Shown here piece by piece: positions 51,513 through 59,795 of a stretch of DNA of 64,000 bases. This DNA comes from Acidimicrobiales bacterium (lineage in GTDB: Bacteria; Actinomycetota; Acidimicrobiia; Acidimicrobiales; RAAP-2). The notes beneath the pieces are model-generated. The model was not told the DNA's origin and made no database searches. It saw only the letters and a program-made list of their open reading frames with translations. Every line of letters starts with the position of its first letter. Within the stretch, counting starts at the first letter, position 1. A program made the translations under genes and the position numbers. Where the stretch lies: assembly GCA_025362585.1 (NCBI GenBank), contig JANYFR010000018.1, positions 1-64,000 of the forward strand, given 5' to 3'.

Positions 51513-52579
51513 CAGTGACTGCCGCCACTGATGCCGAGCTCCACCATCTCGCGACGGCCCTCGTCGACGAGCGGGTGCGGCGCCGCGTAGGCGTGGTCGA
51601 ACATCGTGATCGGATCGGGTCGCCCCATGGCGAGGACGTCGTCGCGTAGCTTCAGCGCGAGGCTCTCCGCCTCCGCGGCGACCTTCTCGAAGGTTGCCTT
51701 ATTCACTTTGTACTCGCGCACCAGCAGCGACTTGACACGCTCGAGCGGGTCACGATGCTTCCACACCTCGACCTCGGCGTCGATGCGATAGCGCGTCGGG
51801 TCGTCCGAGGTCGTGTGGGCACCGATACGGTAGGTGTAGGCCTCAATCAGCGTCGGGCCACCCCCGACGCGCGCATTCTCGAGGGCCCGCCGCGTGACCT
51901 CGTAGACCGCGAGCACGTCGTTGCCGTCCACGCGAATCCCGGGGAATCCGAAGCCGTGGGCGCGGTGCGAGAGAGGGATCCTCGACTGCACCGACGAGGG
52001 GGTCGAGATGCCCCACTGGTTGTTCTGACAGAAAAAGACAACGGGGGCGTTGAACGACGCGGCCCACACGAAGGACTCGAGGACGTCGCCCTGGCTCGAC
52101 GCGCCGTCGCCGAAAAACGTCAAAACGGCCTCTTCCGCGCCGTCTCGTTGGACGCCCATCGCGTAGCCCACGGCGTGCAGTGTCTGATTGCCCAGGACGA
52201 CTGTCGGCACCGAGTGGCGATACTTCTGGGGGTCCCAGCCACCGGTCGTCACCGCGCGAAAGACCCGCAGCATGTCCTCGGGCGGTACGCCGCGACACCA
52301 GGCCACGCCGTGCTCGCGATACGAGGGAAAGGAGAAGTCCTTCGGTGCGAGAGCGCGTCCGGCACCGATCTGTGCCGCCTCTTGGCCCTGGACTGGCGCC
52401 CACAGGGCCAGTTGGCCCTGGCGCTGCAGCGACGTCGATTCGTTGCACAACCGGCGAATAATGACCATGTCGCGGTAGAGGCCAACGATCTCGTCGCGTC
52501 CGAGGGTCGACTCGTAGTCGGGATTGACGTTGCGCAGGCCCTCGGGAGTCAGCAACTGGACCAGTTCCTCGTCGATCAT
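51512..52579 (-). CDS. 2-oxoacid dehydrogenase E1 component, alpha subunit
   Basis: This 355-residue alpha subunit opens the operon; ATG 52579 has AAGGAGA upstream. The thiamine-diphosphate motif is LTFFGDGASSQGDVLESFVW to FFCQNNQWGIS (Gly-Asp-Gly to Asn-Asn, about 165-200). SRIPLSHRAHGFGFPGIRVD and YRIGAHTTSDDPTRYR are the phosphorylation-loop and substrate-side regions typical of branched-chain and pyruvate E1alpha. With E1beta and E2 coupled behind, the order alpha-beta-E2 is the usual one in Gram-positive bacteria. The choice between pyruvate and branched-chain 2-oxoacid cannot be made with confidence. Confidence 0.92.
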   Translation of the reverse strand: MIDEELVQLLTPEGLRNVNPDYESTLGRDEIVGLYRDMVIIRRLCNESTSLQRQGQLALWAPVQGQEAAQIGAGRALAPKDFSFPSYREHGVAWCRGVPPEDMLRVFRAVTTGGWDPQKYRHSVPTVVLGNQTLHAVGYAMGVQRDGAEEAVLTFFGDGASSQGDVLESFVWAASFNAPVVFFCQNNQWGISTPSSVQSRIPLSHRAHGFGFPGIRVDGNDVLAVYEVTRRALENARVGGGPTLIEAYTYRIGAHTTSDDPTRYRIDAEVEVWKHRDPLERVKSLLVREYKVNKATFEKVAAEAESLALKLRDDVLAMGRPDPITMFDHAYAAPHPLVDEGRREMVELGISGGSH

Positions 52580-52633
52580 CGACTCTCCTTAGACCACGAA
52601 CTCGCTCGAACCTTACTCTCGTACGATAAACGG

Positions 52634-53857
52634 ATGCCTAGGCTCCTCGTCGACGTAGGTCCCCTCCGAGCAAACCGCGACTTTCGTTTCCTCTACTTCG
52701 GCCAGGTGATCTCGCTACTCGGCAGTAATTTGACGGTGGTCGCCGTGCCCTTCCAGGTGTATCGGGAGACCCATTCGAGCCTGTGGGTCGGACTCGCGAG
52801 CGTGCTACAACTTCCCTTCCTCGTCACCGGTGCACTCTGGGGTGGTGCGATGGGTGACCGTGGCGACAAGCGTCGCCTCATGCTCGCCTGTTCGTCGCTC
52901 CTCGCACTGCTCAGCGCGGCGCTCGCCCTCAACGCGCGCTTCGACCACGGTCACCTGTTCGTGCTCGTGCTGCTGGCCGCGATGTCGGCGGGGATCGCGG
53001 GTTTCTCGGCGCCGCTACGTTCGGCGGCGATTCCCTCACTCGTCGGCGCGCAGGAACTGGTCGCGGCCTTTTCGCTGAACCAGCTCGCGTTCAACGTGGC
53101 GGTGGTCGTTGGTCCGGCGATCGCGGGCCTGTTGATTGCGGGCGTCGGACTCTTCTCCTGCTACGGCGTCGACGCGGTCACTTTCACGCTGCTCACCGTC
53201 TTTACGATGTTCCTCACGCCAATGCCGGCGACCGGCCGCCACCGCGACACGCGGATCCTCCGGTCCGTCGCCGAGGGGTTCCGCTACGTACGAGGCCACG
53301 TCGTGACCCAGGCCGTGTACCTCGTCGATCTGAACGCCATGGTCTTTGGACTGCCGCGGGCGCTCTTTCCCGCCGTCGCGTTGACGATCTACCACGGTGG
53401 GCCCCGAACCCTAGGACTGCTGTACGCGGCCCCGGGCGCCGGCGCGGTCGTCATGGCGATCGCGACGGGCTGGCTGGCTCGCGTCCAACGGCAGGGTCGC
53501 CTCGTGGCGATGACCGTCGTCGCGTGGGGCTCAGCAATGACGCTATTTGGCCTCGTGCACGTGGCGTGGTTCGGACTGGCCTGTCTCGCCTTCGCCGGCG
53601 CCATGGACGTGATCTCCACGGTGTTGCGCAATACCATTATCCAGACCGCGATCACTGACGAGTTTCGCAGCCGCATCTCTTCGATCTACCTGGCCGTCGT
53701 GACCGGCGGTCCGCGCCTGGGCGATCTGGAGTCGGGAGTGGTGGCGAGCCTCTCCTCCACCGAGTTCTCAATCGTGTCGGGCGGGGTGGCCTGCGTCGTC
53801 GGCGTCGTCGCACTGATGCGGTGGCGACCGACTTTTTGGAACCGGGTGGCTCCCTAG
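52634..53857 (+). CDS. MFS transporter (EntS-like exporter)
   Basis: This 407-residue 12-segment major facilitator resembles enterobactin-exporter-like proteins. The N-terminus FRFLYFGQVISLLGSNLTVV is typical; the motif A equivalent is GAMGDRGDKRRLMLACSSLL, and later there are FSLNQLAFNVAVVVGPAIAG and ISTVLRNTIIQTAITDEFRS. TACGAT, which fits a -10 box, lies only 6 bases before the ATG. There is no ribosome binding site, so the mRNA may be leaderless. A longer in-frame extension upstream lies over the E1alpha gene and is not real. Its TAG overlaps the rlmN stop in CTAG. Confidence 0.88.
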   Translation: MPRLLVDVGPLRANRDFRFLYFGQVISLLGSNLTVVAVPFQVYRETHSSLWVGLASVLQLPFLVTGALWGGAMGDRGDKRRLMLACSSLLALLSAALALNARFDHGHLFVLVLLAAMSAGIAGFSAPLRSAAIPSLVGAQELVAAFSLNQLAFNVAVVVGPAIAGLLIAGVGLFSCYGVDAVTFTLLTVFTMFLTPMPATGRHRDTRILRSVAEGFRYVRGHVVTQAVYLVDLNAMVFGLPRALFPAVALTIYHGGPRTLGLLYAAPGAGAVVMAIATGWLARVQRQGRLVAMTVVAWGSAMTLFGLVHVAWFGLACLAFAGAMDVISTVLRNTIIQTAITDEFRSRISSIYLAVVTGGPRLGDLESGVVASLSSTEFSIVSGGVACVVGVVALMRWRPTFWNRVAP

Positions 53858-54894
53858 GCCGAGCGCACCGGTAGGGAGCGGCGACGGCCGTTGGTCACGC
53901 TCGCCAGCTGCCCGCAGGCCGCGTCAATCGATCGGCCGCGCGTGTGGCGGACCGTGGCGTTCACGCCACGCTCGACCAGCCCGTCGCGGAACTGGCGCAC
54001 GCGCTGGGCCGACGAGCCCATCACGAGATAGCCCGGTGTGGGATTGAGCGGGATCAGGTTAACGTGCGCGCGCAGTGGCAACGCGTACTTCGCCAATTCG
54101 TCCAGAGCGTCCTCGGTGTCGTTCACCCCATCGATGAGCGCCCACTCGAAGCTGAGTCGTCGTCCCGTGGCGGCCATCCACGTCACGCAGGCCTCGCGGA
54201 GTCGTTCGAGCGGGTAGCGACGGTTCAGTGGCACCAACTCACTGCGCGTCGCATTGTTCGCGGCGTGCAGGCTGACCGCGAGCGTCAGCGGTAGTCCTTC
54301 GCCGGCCATTCGTTCGATGGCGGGCGCCACGCCCACGGTCGAGACCGTGAGGTGGCGTGCCGAGAGGCCCCGGTAGTCGTGGAGGCGCCGAATCGCGTTC
54401 ATCGTCACGCGATAGTTCGCGAGCGGCTCGCCCATCCCCATGAACACCACGTTCGACAGGCGTCGCGGCGCGGCCGCGCGAACGGCGAACATCACCTGTT
54501 CGAGGACCTCGCCGGCGGTGAGATGTCTCGAGAAGCCGGCTTGACCCGTCGCGCAGAACGTGCAACCCATCGCGCAACCGGCCTGACTCGAGACGCAGAC
54601 GGTGACCCGGTCGTCGTAGCTCATGAGCACCGTCTCGATAGTCGAGCCGTCCCCGAGACGAAAGACCCACTTGCGCGTAGCGCCGTGATCGCTCTGTACG
54701 TCGTTGGCGACAACGAGGCCGGAGGGGAACTGCTCGGCCAGACGCGAGCGCAACGCCTTCGGGATCGTGGTGATGTGGCCAATCTCTTGACCTTCGGTCC
54801 ACAGACCGTGCCAGACCTGCTCGACGCGGTAGTGCGGTTCATCGTCCATCAGGGCGGCAAACTCATCTCTGTTGTACTCGTAGGCCGACGGCAT
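53854..54894 (-). CDS. rlmN: Dual-specificity 23S rRNA/tRNA adenine-C2 methyltransferase
   Basis: This 346-residue radical SAM enzyme methylates A2503 of 23S rRNA and A37 of some tRNAs. The cluster-binding cysteines are in SSQAGCAMGCTFCATGQAGF (Cys-x3-Cys-x2-Cys). LSNVVFMGMGEPLANY and LAVSLHAANNATRSELVPLN are conserved family blocks, and the catalytic C-terminal Cys is in RSIDAACGQLAS. The N-terminal helix domain (YRVEQVWHGLWTEGQEIG) recognises RNA. The start is ATG 54894; an adjacent GTG three bases upstream is an alternative. Confidence 0.95.
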   Translation of the reverse strand: MPSAYEYNRDEFAALMDDEPHYRVEQVWHGLWTEGQEIGHITTIPKALRSRLAEQFPSGLVVANDVQSDHGATRKWVFRLGDGSTIETVLMSYDDRVTVCVSSQAGCAMGCTFCATGQAGFSRHLTAGEVLEQVMFAVRAAAPRRLSNVVFMGMGEPLANYRVTMNAIRRLHDYRGLSARHLTVSTVGVAPAIERMAGEGLPLTLAVSLHAANNATRSELVPLNRRYPLERLREACVTWMAATGRRLSFEWALIDGVNDTEDALDELAKYALPLRAHVNLIPLNPTPGYLVMGSSAQRVRQFRDGLVERGVNATVRHTRGRSIDAACGQLASVTNGRRRSLPVRSA

Positions 54895-54983
54895 CACCCC
54901 ACGCTAGAGGGCCGAGCGGAAGATTCCCGAAGCGGAACCTGCCCACACCCGCACGGTTCTTAGTCGCTCCTTCGAGTCCTCTT

Positions 54984-55331
54984 GTGGTGCTCTTGCCCCC
55001 GGCCGCGAGACTTCGCTCAGTCCACGCCCAGAGAAAGCAGATCAACGTGATCGCGTTTATCCTCTCCCTCCCCCTGATTCTCCTCACCTTGACGACGGGT
55101 CTCGTCGTGCCTTGGCTCGCACTGCGCTTGGAGATGACCCACCGCGCCGAGCGACGTTTGGAGGATGCCCTCAAGGCGCTCGAGACCGCGAAGCGTCTCG
55201 TCCGTGACCAGGCGTCCACGATCGAGGCCTACCGGGAGCTCGTGGCGCTCGACGGGCGCTACGCGTTGGCGCCGCTCTCGCCAAGCCCTCAGCGCTGGGC
55301 GCAACTGGCGCGGGCCGCTCGGGGGTCGTGA
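54984..55331 (+). CDS. Small membrane protein with coiled-coil tail, hypothetical
   Basis: This frame encodes up to 115 residues: one membrane segment (IAFILSLPLILLTLTTGLVV) followed by a charged, helical and probably coiled-coil stretch (MTHRAERRLEDALKALETAK, RLVRDQASTIEAYRELVALD) and a short tail. The start is uncertain: GTG 54984 or a GTG near 55048 that would begin just before the membrane segment. It lies between rlmN and an SDR gene with no overlap of either. The composition looks coding, but I do not recognise a family. Confidence 0.5.
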   Translation: MVLLPPAARLRSVHAQRKQINVIAFILSLPLILLTLTTGLVVPWLALRLEMTHRAERRLEDALKALETAKRLVRDQASTIEAYRELVALDGRYALAPLSPSPQRWAQLARAARGS

Positions 55332-55390
55332 ACTCTGCTTGACTCGGTAGCGGTCCTGTCGCGTACGCGGCCCCCGACAACAGGAGCATC

Positions 55391-56167
55391 ATGGAACTTA
55401 ACAACACCTCAGCCGTCGTCACCGGTGGAGCGTCGGGACTCGGCGAGGCCACCGCGCGCGCCCTCTTCGCCCGTGGCGTCACCGTCGTGGTCGCCGACCT
55501 CAACGATGAGCGTGGCGCCGCCGTCGCCACCGAGATTGGGGGCGCGTACGTTCACTGTGACGTGACCAACACCGCAGAGGTCATTGCGGCGATTGAGGCG
55601 GCTAAGGCGATGGCCCCGCTCTGGTCCACCGTCAACTGCGCCGGCATTGGATGGGCCACGAGAACCATTGGTAGGGACGGGGAGTACGCCTCCGCGCACG
55701 ACCTCGACCTCTATCGCAAGGTGATCGAGATCAACCTCATCGGCACGTTCAATGTCTGCCGACTGGCGGCCACCGCCATGAGCCACAACCGCCCCGACGT
55801 TGACAACATGCGCGGGGCGCTCGTGAACACCGCGTCGGTCGCCGCCGAGGACGGCCAGATCGGCCAGGTCGCCTACTCGTCATCCAAGGGCGGCATCGTG
55901 GGCCTCACATTGCCGCTCGCGCGCGACATCGCGCCCATTGGCGTGCGCGCGAACTGCATCCTGCCGGGCCTAATCGATACGCCAATCTACGGTACCGGCC
56001 CTCAGTCCGACGAATTCAAGGCTCGGTTGGGCGCGGGCGTGCTCTTTCCCAAGCGCCTCGGGTACGCCGAGGAGTTCGCGTCACTCGCGGTCGAGTTGCT
56101 CTCCAACAGCTACATGAACGGCGAATCGATTCGCATCGACGCCGGCATTCGCATGCAGCCGAAATAG
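55391..56167 (+). CDS. Short-chain dehydrogenase/reductase, 3-hydroxyacyl-CoA dehydrogenase type 2-like
   Basis: This 258-residue SDR starts at ATG 55391 with AGGAG upstream. The cofactor motif is SAVVTGGASGLGEATARALF, with Asp at the end of strand 2 (VVVADLND), indicating NAD+. VNCAGIGWATRT is the NNAG region. The catalytic Ser is in LVNTASVAAEDGQIGQ, and Tyr and Lys in VAYSSSKGGIVGL. The overall pattern (IEINLIGTFNVCRLAA, RANCILPGLIDTPIYG, FPKRLGYAEEFASLAVELL) matches the HSD10-type 3-hydroxyacyl-CoA or 2-methyl-3-hydroxybutyryl-CoA dehydrogenases. It may act in fatty acid or isoleucine breakdown. It is not in an operon. Confidence 0.88.
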   Translation: MELNNTSAVVTGGASGLGEATARALFARGVTVVVADLNDERGAAVATEIGGAYVHCDVTNTAEVIAAIEAAKAMAPLWSTVNCAGIGWATRTIGRDGEYASAHDLDLYRKVIEINLIGTFNVCRLAATAMSHNRPDVDNMRGALVNTASVAAEDGQIGQVAYSSSKGGIVGLTLPLARDIAPIGVRANCILPGLIDTPIYGTGPQSDEFKARLGAGVLFPKRLGYAEEFASLAVELLSNSYMNGESIRIDAGIRMQPK

Positions 56168-56439
56168 CAGACGTCACCGTCGCTCGCAACCCCGTCCGAC
56201 GTTCGCTTCCGACGTCGAGGTGGACGTCAGCGGCGACCAGCCCTCGAGGGCCGCGTCGGTCGGGCGTTGACAGCGTCCGGGGGTCACCCCGTGGACGATT
56301 CAGTCCGAGCGTCGCGATCGAACGTCGCTCCGCAGGTCTACCGGGTCGCTCGTGCGCGTCGGCGCCGATCAACGTTTCGTATCGTTGAGACAACGAGGGT
56401 CGGTCGAGTCACGCTCGCTCCCTGCGCGTCGACCGCGAA

Positions 56440-57807
56440 TTAAATCTCTCGAGCTTCAGCGACGTTGTCGAACCGGGCAAACTCGCCACGCCACGTGAGG
56501 TGCGCGGTGCGCGTGGGACCGTTTCGGTTCTTACCCACGATGATCTCCGCGTCGGCCTTCTTGTCGTTGGCGACCTCGCCGTACTGCTCGGGGCGAAAGA
56601 GGAACAGTACGACGTCGGCGTCCTGCTCGAGCGAGCCCGATTCGCGAAGGTCCGACATCATCGGCCGCTTGTCCGCTCGTTCTTCGAGCTTTCGCGACAG
56701 CTGCGAGAGGGCGATGACCGGGCACTGCAACTCACGGGCCAGGATCTTGAGTGATCGGCTCATCTCCGAGACCTCCACCTGGCGATTCTCCGCACGTCCG
56801 CGCGAACTCATTAACTGCAGGTAGTCAATGATCACGACGCCGAGGTCGCCGTTCTGCTGACGAATGCGTCGGGCCCGCGCTCGTACGTCCATCACGGTCA
56901 ACGCCGGGTTGTCGTCAATGAAGACCTTCGCCGATTGCAGGTATCCGAACGCCTCGTGGGCGCGGTTCCAGTCGGTATCACTGAGGTCACCGGTGCGCAA
57001 CTTCGAAGAGTCAATCCGGGCGGTCGAGGCGAGGATCCGCTCGGCAAGTTCCTGGCGGCTCATCTCGAGAGAGAAGAAGAGTGCCGGCCGCTTCACGACC
57101 GCCCCGACGTGAATCAGGATCCCCAGGGCGAAGGCCGTCTTACCGGTACCCGGTCGAGCGCCGATGATGGTCATGCTGCTCGGCTGCAGGCCTTGCAGAA
57201 TCAGGTCCAACGATTTATAACCGGTCTCTAGACCGTTGATCCTTCCACGGGTCTCGCCCCGCTCTTCGAGAATGTCCGCTTCACTGAGCAACAGACGCTG
57301 CAGGGGTGAGACCGAGTCGGTCCGACCCTGGTCACCAATGGCGTTGATCTTGCGTTCGGCCTCGTCAATGAGGCCCACCACGTCCTCGCTCGCGACGTAG
57401 GCGTCGTCGACGATCTCACCGGCCACCGATATGAGCCGGCGCTGCTGCGCCTTCTCACGAACGAGTTCGGCGTAGTGCTGGGCGTTCGCCGCGGAGGGCG
57501 TATTCATTTGCAACGCCGAGAGCACGGCGAGCTCGACCGCCACGGCTCCGCGCTCTTGGAGTTTCGCCTGCACGGTCACGTAGTCAACGGGCTCTCCCGA
57601 GTTCGCCAGAGCGATGATGGCGCTGAATATCTGGCCGTGCAGCGGACGATAGAAATCTTCGGGTTGCACCGTTTCGTACGCCACACTGACCGCTTCGGTC
57701 GAAAGCAGCATCGCGCCGATCAACGACTCTTCGGCCTCGATGGCACTGGGCGGAACACGTCCACCGCCAGTGGCCTGGCGACCTCGGTCGGATTCAATCT
57801 GCGTCAT
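56440..57807 (-). CDS. dnaB: Replicative DNA helicase
   Basis: This 455-residue hexameric helicase opens DNA at the replication fork. The N-terminal domain (about 20-125: VPPSAIEAEESLIGAMLLST) and the RecA-like C-terminal domain are complete. Walker A is IGARPGTGKTAFALGI (about 218), Walker B VVIIDYLQLMSSRG, then MSRSLKILARELQCPVIALS and the arginine-rich RKLEERADKRPMMSDLRESG followed by SLEQDADVVLFLFR. No intein is present, although actinobacterial dnaB genes sometimes carry one. It lies behind rplI, separated by a strong terminator. Confidence 0.97.
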   Translation of the reverse strand: MTQIESDRGRQATGGGRVPPSAIEAEESLIGAMLLSTEAVSVAYETVQPEDFYRPLHGQIFSAIIALANSGEPVDYVTVQAKLQERGAVAVELAVLSALQMNTPSAANAQHYAELVREKAQQRRLISVAGEIVDDAYVASEDVVGLIDEAERKINAIGDQGRTDSVSPLQRLLLSEADILEERGETRGRINGLETGYKSLDLILQGLQPSSMTIIGARPGTGKTAFALGILIHVGAVVKRPALFFSLEMSRQELAERILASTARIDSSKLRTGDLSDTDWNRAHEAFGYLQSAKVFIDDNPALTVMDVRARARRIRQQNGDLGVVIIDYLQLMSSRGRAENRQVEVSEMSRSLKILARELQCPVIALSQLSRKLEERADKRPMMSDLRESGSLEQDADVVLFLFRPEQYGEVANDKKADAEIIVGKNRNGPTRTAHLTWRGEFARFDNVAEAREI

Positions 57808-57914
57808 AAGACCTCAACGGTTGCCCACTATGGCTGTGCGGCACAAGAACAACAACGTGGGGAAATACCTGTGCTTAACTTCACGAAATTTAGTGTCACA
57901 TCACGCTGTTACAT

Positions 57915-57945
57915 CACCACGCCGGGGCAGTGCCCCGGCGTGGTG
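57915..57945 (-). terminator. Strong terminator between rplI and dnaB
   Basis: CACCACGCCGGGG (57915-57927) and CCCCGGCGTGGTG (57933-57945) form a perfect 13-bp stem with a CAGTG loop. It begins 22 bases after the rplI stop on the minus strand and so ends the rpsF-ssb-rpsR-rplI transcript before dnaB, which should have its own promoter in the following 100 bases. Confidence 0.85.
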
Positions 57946-57966
57946 AGAACGTTGTGATGCGTTGGA

Positions 57967-58413
57967 CTACTTGGCCACGACCTCCACGTTGAGCGTGGCG
58001 ACGACACCATCAAACAGTGACGCGGTCACCGTCGCGGTACCGATCTCTTTTAAGTGTTCCCTCATATGAATCGCGTGGCGATCGAGTGAGATCCCGGTCG
58101 CGGTGCGCAGCACGTTGACGATGTCGGACTCGGTGACCGATCCGAACAGTCGCCCATTCGCACTGGCACGAGCGGCCACCGTCAACACCTGGCCCTCGAT
58201 CAACCCCCGCTGGGTTTCGGCGGCCTCGCGACTCTGGGCGTCGCGAACGTCACGGGCCTTGCGCATTGACGTGGCCTGTAGTTCGGAGGTCGCACTGGCC
58301 GCGAGAGCTGCGCCGGAGGGGAGGAGGAAGTTTCGTGCGTATCCCGACTTCACCTCGACGATGTCGCCGCGCCGGCCCACGCCGAGGACGTCACTGCGCA
58401 GAAGTACCTTCAT
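57967..58413 (-). CDS. rplI: 50S ribosomal protein bL9
   Basis: This is ribosomal protein L9, 148 residues, complete. The N-terminal domain [20 protein letters not shown] (then [19 protein letters not shown]) carries the L9 signature. A connecting helix and the C-terminal domain ([40 protein letters not shown]) follow. ATG 58413 overlaps the rpsR stop by 4 bases (ATGA), so the two are coupled. Confidence 0.97.
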   Translation of the reverse strand: MKVLLRSDVLGVGRRGDIVEVKSGYARNFLLPSGAALAASATSELQATSMRKARDVRDAQSREAAETQRGLIEGQVLTVAARASANGRLFGSVTESDIVNVLRTATGISLDRHAIHMREHLKEIGTATVTASLFDGVVATLNVEVVAK

Positions 58414-58868
58414 TCGCTGACCTTTTCGAGAGTCTCGGAAGCGACGACCTCGGCGCTGGCGCTCGCGTCGTCGACGGCGACGGCCGCGACGTCGGCGACG
58501 GTCTTCTCGACTGACGCCTCGGCACTGTCCCGATCGGGACGTGGTCCCCGCGGTCCGCGGTCGTCGCGACCGCCGCGTCCGCCGCGGCGCTCGGTCACGG
58601 TGCGCTGGGTGTACGGCAACAGGGCGAGCTCCCGCGCCGTTTTGATGGCGTCGGTCACGTCACGCTGGTGTTGCTGGCAGTTGCCCGACACTTTCCGTCC
58701 ACGAATCTTGCCGCGGTCCGAAATGTACTTGCGCAACTGGGCCAAGTCCTTGTAGTCAACGGTGTCGACGCCGTGTTGGCAGAAGGCGCAGGGCTTCTTC
58801 TTGGCTCCGCGACGCGTGTCGATCTTGGGGGCGCGCTTGGGCGGTTTGGGATTATTAATACGGGGCAC
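58410..58868 (-). CDS. rpsR: 30S ribosomal protein bS18 with long C-terminal extension
   Basis: The ribosomal protein S18 core is at about residues 20-90: [60 protein letters not shown] and PYTQR. It keeps the zinc-type cysteines (Cys-x2-Cys, later Cys-x2-His). GTG 58868 shares a base with the ssb stop. At 152 residues it is nearly twice the usual length of about 75-90. The extra 55 residues begin [20 protein letters not shown] and end in an Ala/Val/Glu/Asp-rich acidic segment ([20 protein letters not shown]). This looks like a disordered tail and not a frame error, since the stop overlaps rplI normally. Confidence 0.95.
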   Translation of the reverse strand: MPRINNPKPPKRAPKIDTRRGAKKKPCAFCQHGVDTVDYKDLAQLRKYISDRGKIRGRKVSGNCQQHQRDVTDAIKTARELALLPYTQRTVTERRGGRGGRDDRGPRGPRPDRDSAEASVEKTVADVAAVAVDDASASAEVVASETLEKVSE

Positions 58869-59323
58869 TAGAAGGGCTCCTCATCAAAGGCGTAGGTGCT
58901 TGGTTCGTTCGAGCGCGGGGCGGCCGCCGGTCGGTCGTTCGACTGGAAGTTGCCACCTTCGGCGCGCGGGGTCTTCGTGACGGCGGCCGTCGCCCACTTG
59001 AGGCTCGGTCCGATCTCGTCGGCATTGATCTCGACAATCGAGCGCTTGTCGCCGTTCTCGGTCTCCCAGCTGCGCTGCTCGAGACGTCCGTTCACAATGA
59101 CCCGTGATCCCTTCGACAGTGAGTTCGCGGCGTTCTCGGCGAGGGAGCCGTAGCCCACGACCTCGAAGTACGAGACGCGCTCCTCCCACTCTTGGGTCTG
59201 GCGGTTCTGCCACCGGCGATTGACGGCGATCGAGAGGCGAAGCGCCGCCTGACCGCTATTGAGGAATTTCAGTTCCGGGTCGCGGGTGACGTTTCCGACG
59301 ACAGTAATTGCATTATCGGCCAT
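58868..59323 (-). CDS. ssb: Single-stranded DNA-binding protein
   Basis: This 151-residue SSB protects single-stranded DNA in replication and repair. The OB fold is at about 1-110: [40 protein letters not shown] and [21 protein letters not shown] short, Asn/Pro/Ala-rich linker leads to the acidic tip DEEPF, the docking tail for partner proteins. It is transcribed with rpsF, rpsR and rplI. Confidence 0.97.
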   Translation of the reverse strand: MADNAITVVGNVTRDPELKFLNSGQAALRLSIAVNRRWQNRQTQEWEERVSYFEVVGYGSLAENAANSLSKGSRVIVNGRLEQRSWETENGDKRSIVEINADEIGPSLKWATAAVTKTPRAEGGNFQSNDRPAAAPRSNEPSTYAFDEEPF

Positions 59324-59355
59324 GTTCTTCTCCTTGTTTCGCTGAGCGTCCGAAA

Positions 59356-59676
59356 CTACGCCTGGGCCGTAACACGGCTGGCGCTCTTTCGCACGTGACG
59401 TCGCAGGATCTTGAAGCGCAGGACTTCGTCCGAGAGGGTCAAGATGCGGTCCAGCTCGACGACGGTGATCGACTCGCCCGCGAACTCCACCAGCACGTAG
59501 TAACCCTCTTTACGCTTGTTGATCTCGTACGCCAAGGGACGCTTGCCCCAACGGTCGATGGCTCCCGGAGTTCCACCGTGGGTTCGGATGGTCTCCAACG
59601 CTCGGTCGAGAGCGATCTGGATACTCTGCGCGTCGACGGCGGTGTCGAACACGATCATGGTCTCATAGGGCCTCAT
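59356..59676 (-). CDS. rpsF: 30S ribosomal protein bS6
   Basis: This 106-residue ribosomal protein S6 starts at ATG 59676 with AAAGGAA upstream; a longer frame to 59754 lies in the leader. The fold is clear: MRPYETMIVFDTAVDA, GGTPGAIDRWGKRPLAYEIN, KRKEGYYVLVEFAGESITVV and ELDRILTLSDEVLRFKILRR. It is the first gene of the rpsF-ssb-rpsR-rplI operon. S6 and S18 bind each other in the ribosome, which fits their joint control. Confidence 0.97.
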   Translation of the reverse strand: MRPYETMIVFDTAVDAQSIQIALDRALETIRTHGGTPGAIDRWGKRPLAYEINKRKEGYYVLVEFAGESITVVELDRILTLSDEVLRFKILRRHVRKSASRVTAQA

Positions 59677-59760
59677 GGCCGGTTTCCTTTCCCTCTGGTC
59701 CGGCTCGGCCGGGCTCTGCGGAAAACAGAGCAGGGTTCTCTGGCACTCCCCCACGTTCGC
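59677..59760 (-). promoter_or_regulatory. rpsF leader with hairpin, candidate S6:S18 control element
   Basis: On the transcript strand GCUCUG pairs with CAGAGC around the loop UUUUCCG (59713-59731), followed by a G+C-rich stretch with CCGG repeats and then the ribosome binding site. Many bacteria have an rpsF leader hairpin with an exposed CCG that binds the S6:S18 complex and represses the operon. The CCG in this loop and its position fit that description, but the fit to the full motif was not tested. Confidence 0.4.
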
Positions 59761-59795
59761 GGGAAGGACCAGCCTACTCCACTCCCCCGGAGTGG

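Noticed and set aside
56168..56439. A possible RNA gene between the SDR gene and dnaB
   Set aside because: No cloverleaf, strong hairpin or conserved motif could be found; the region looks like an ordinary convergent intergenic gap.
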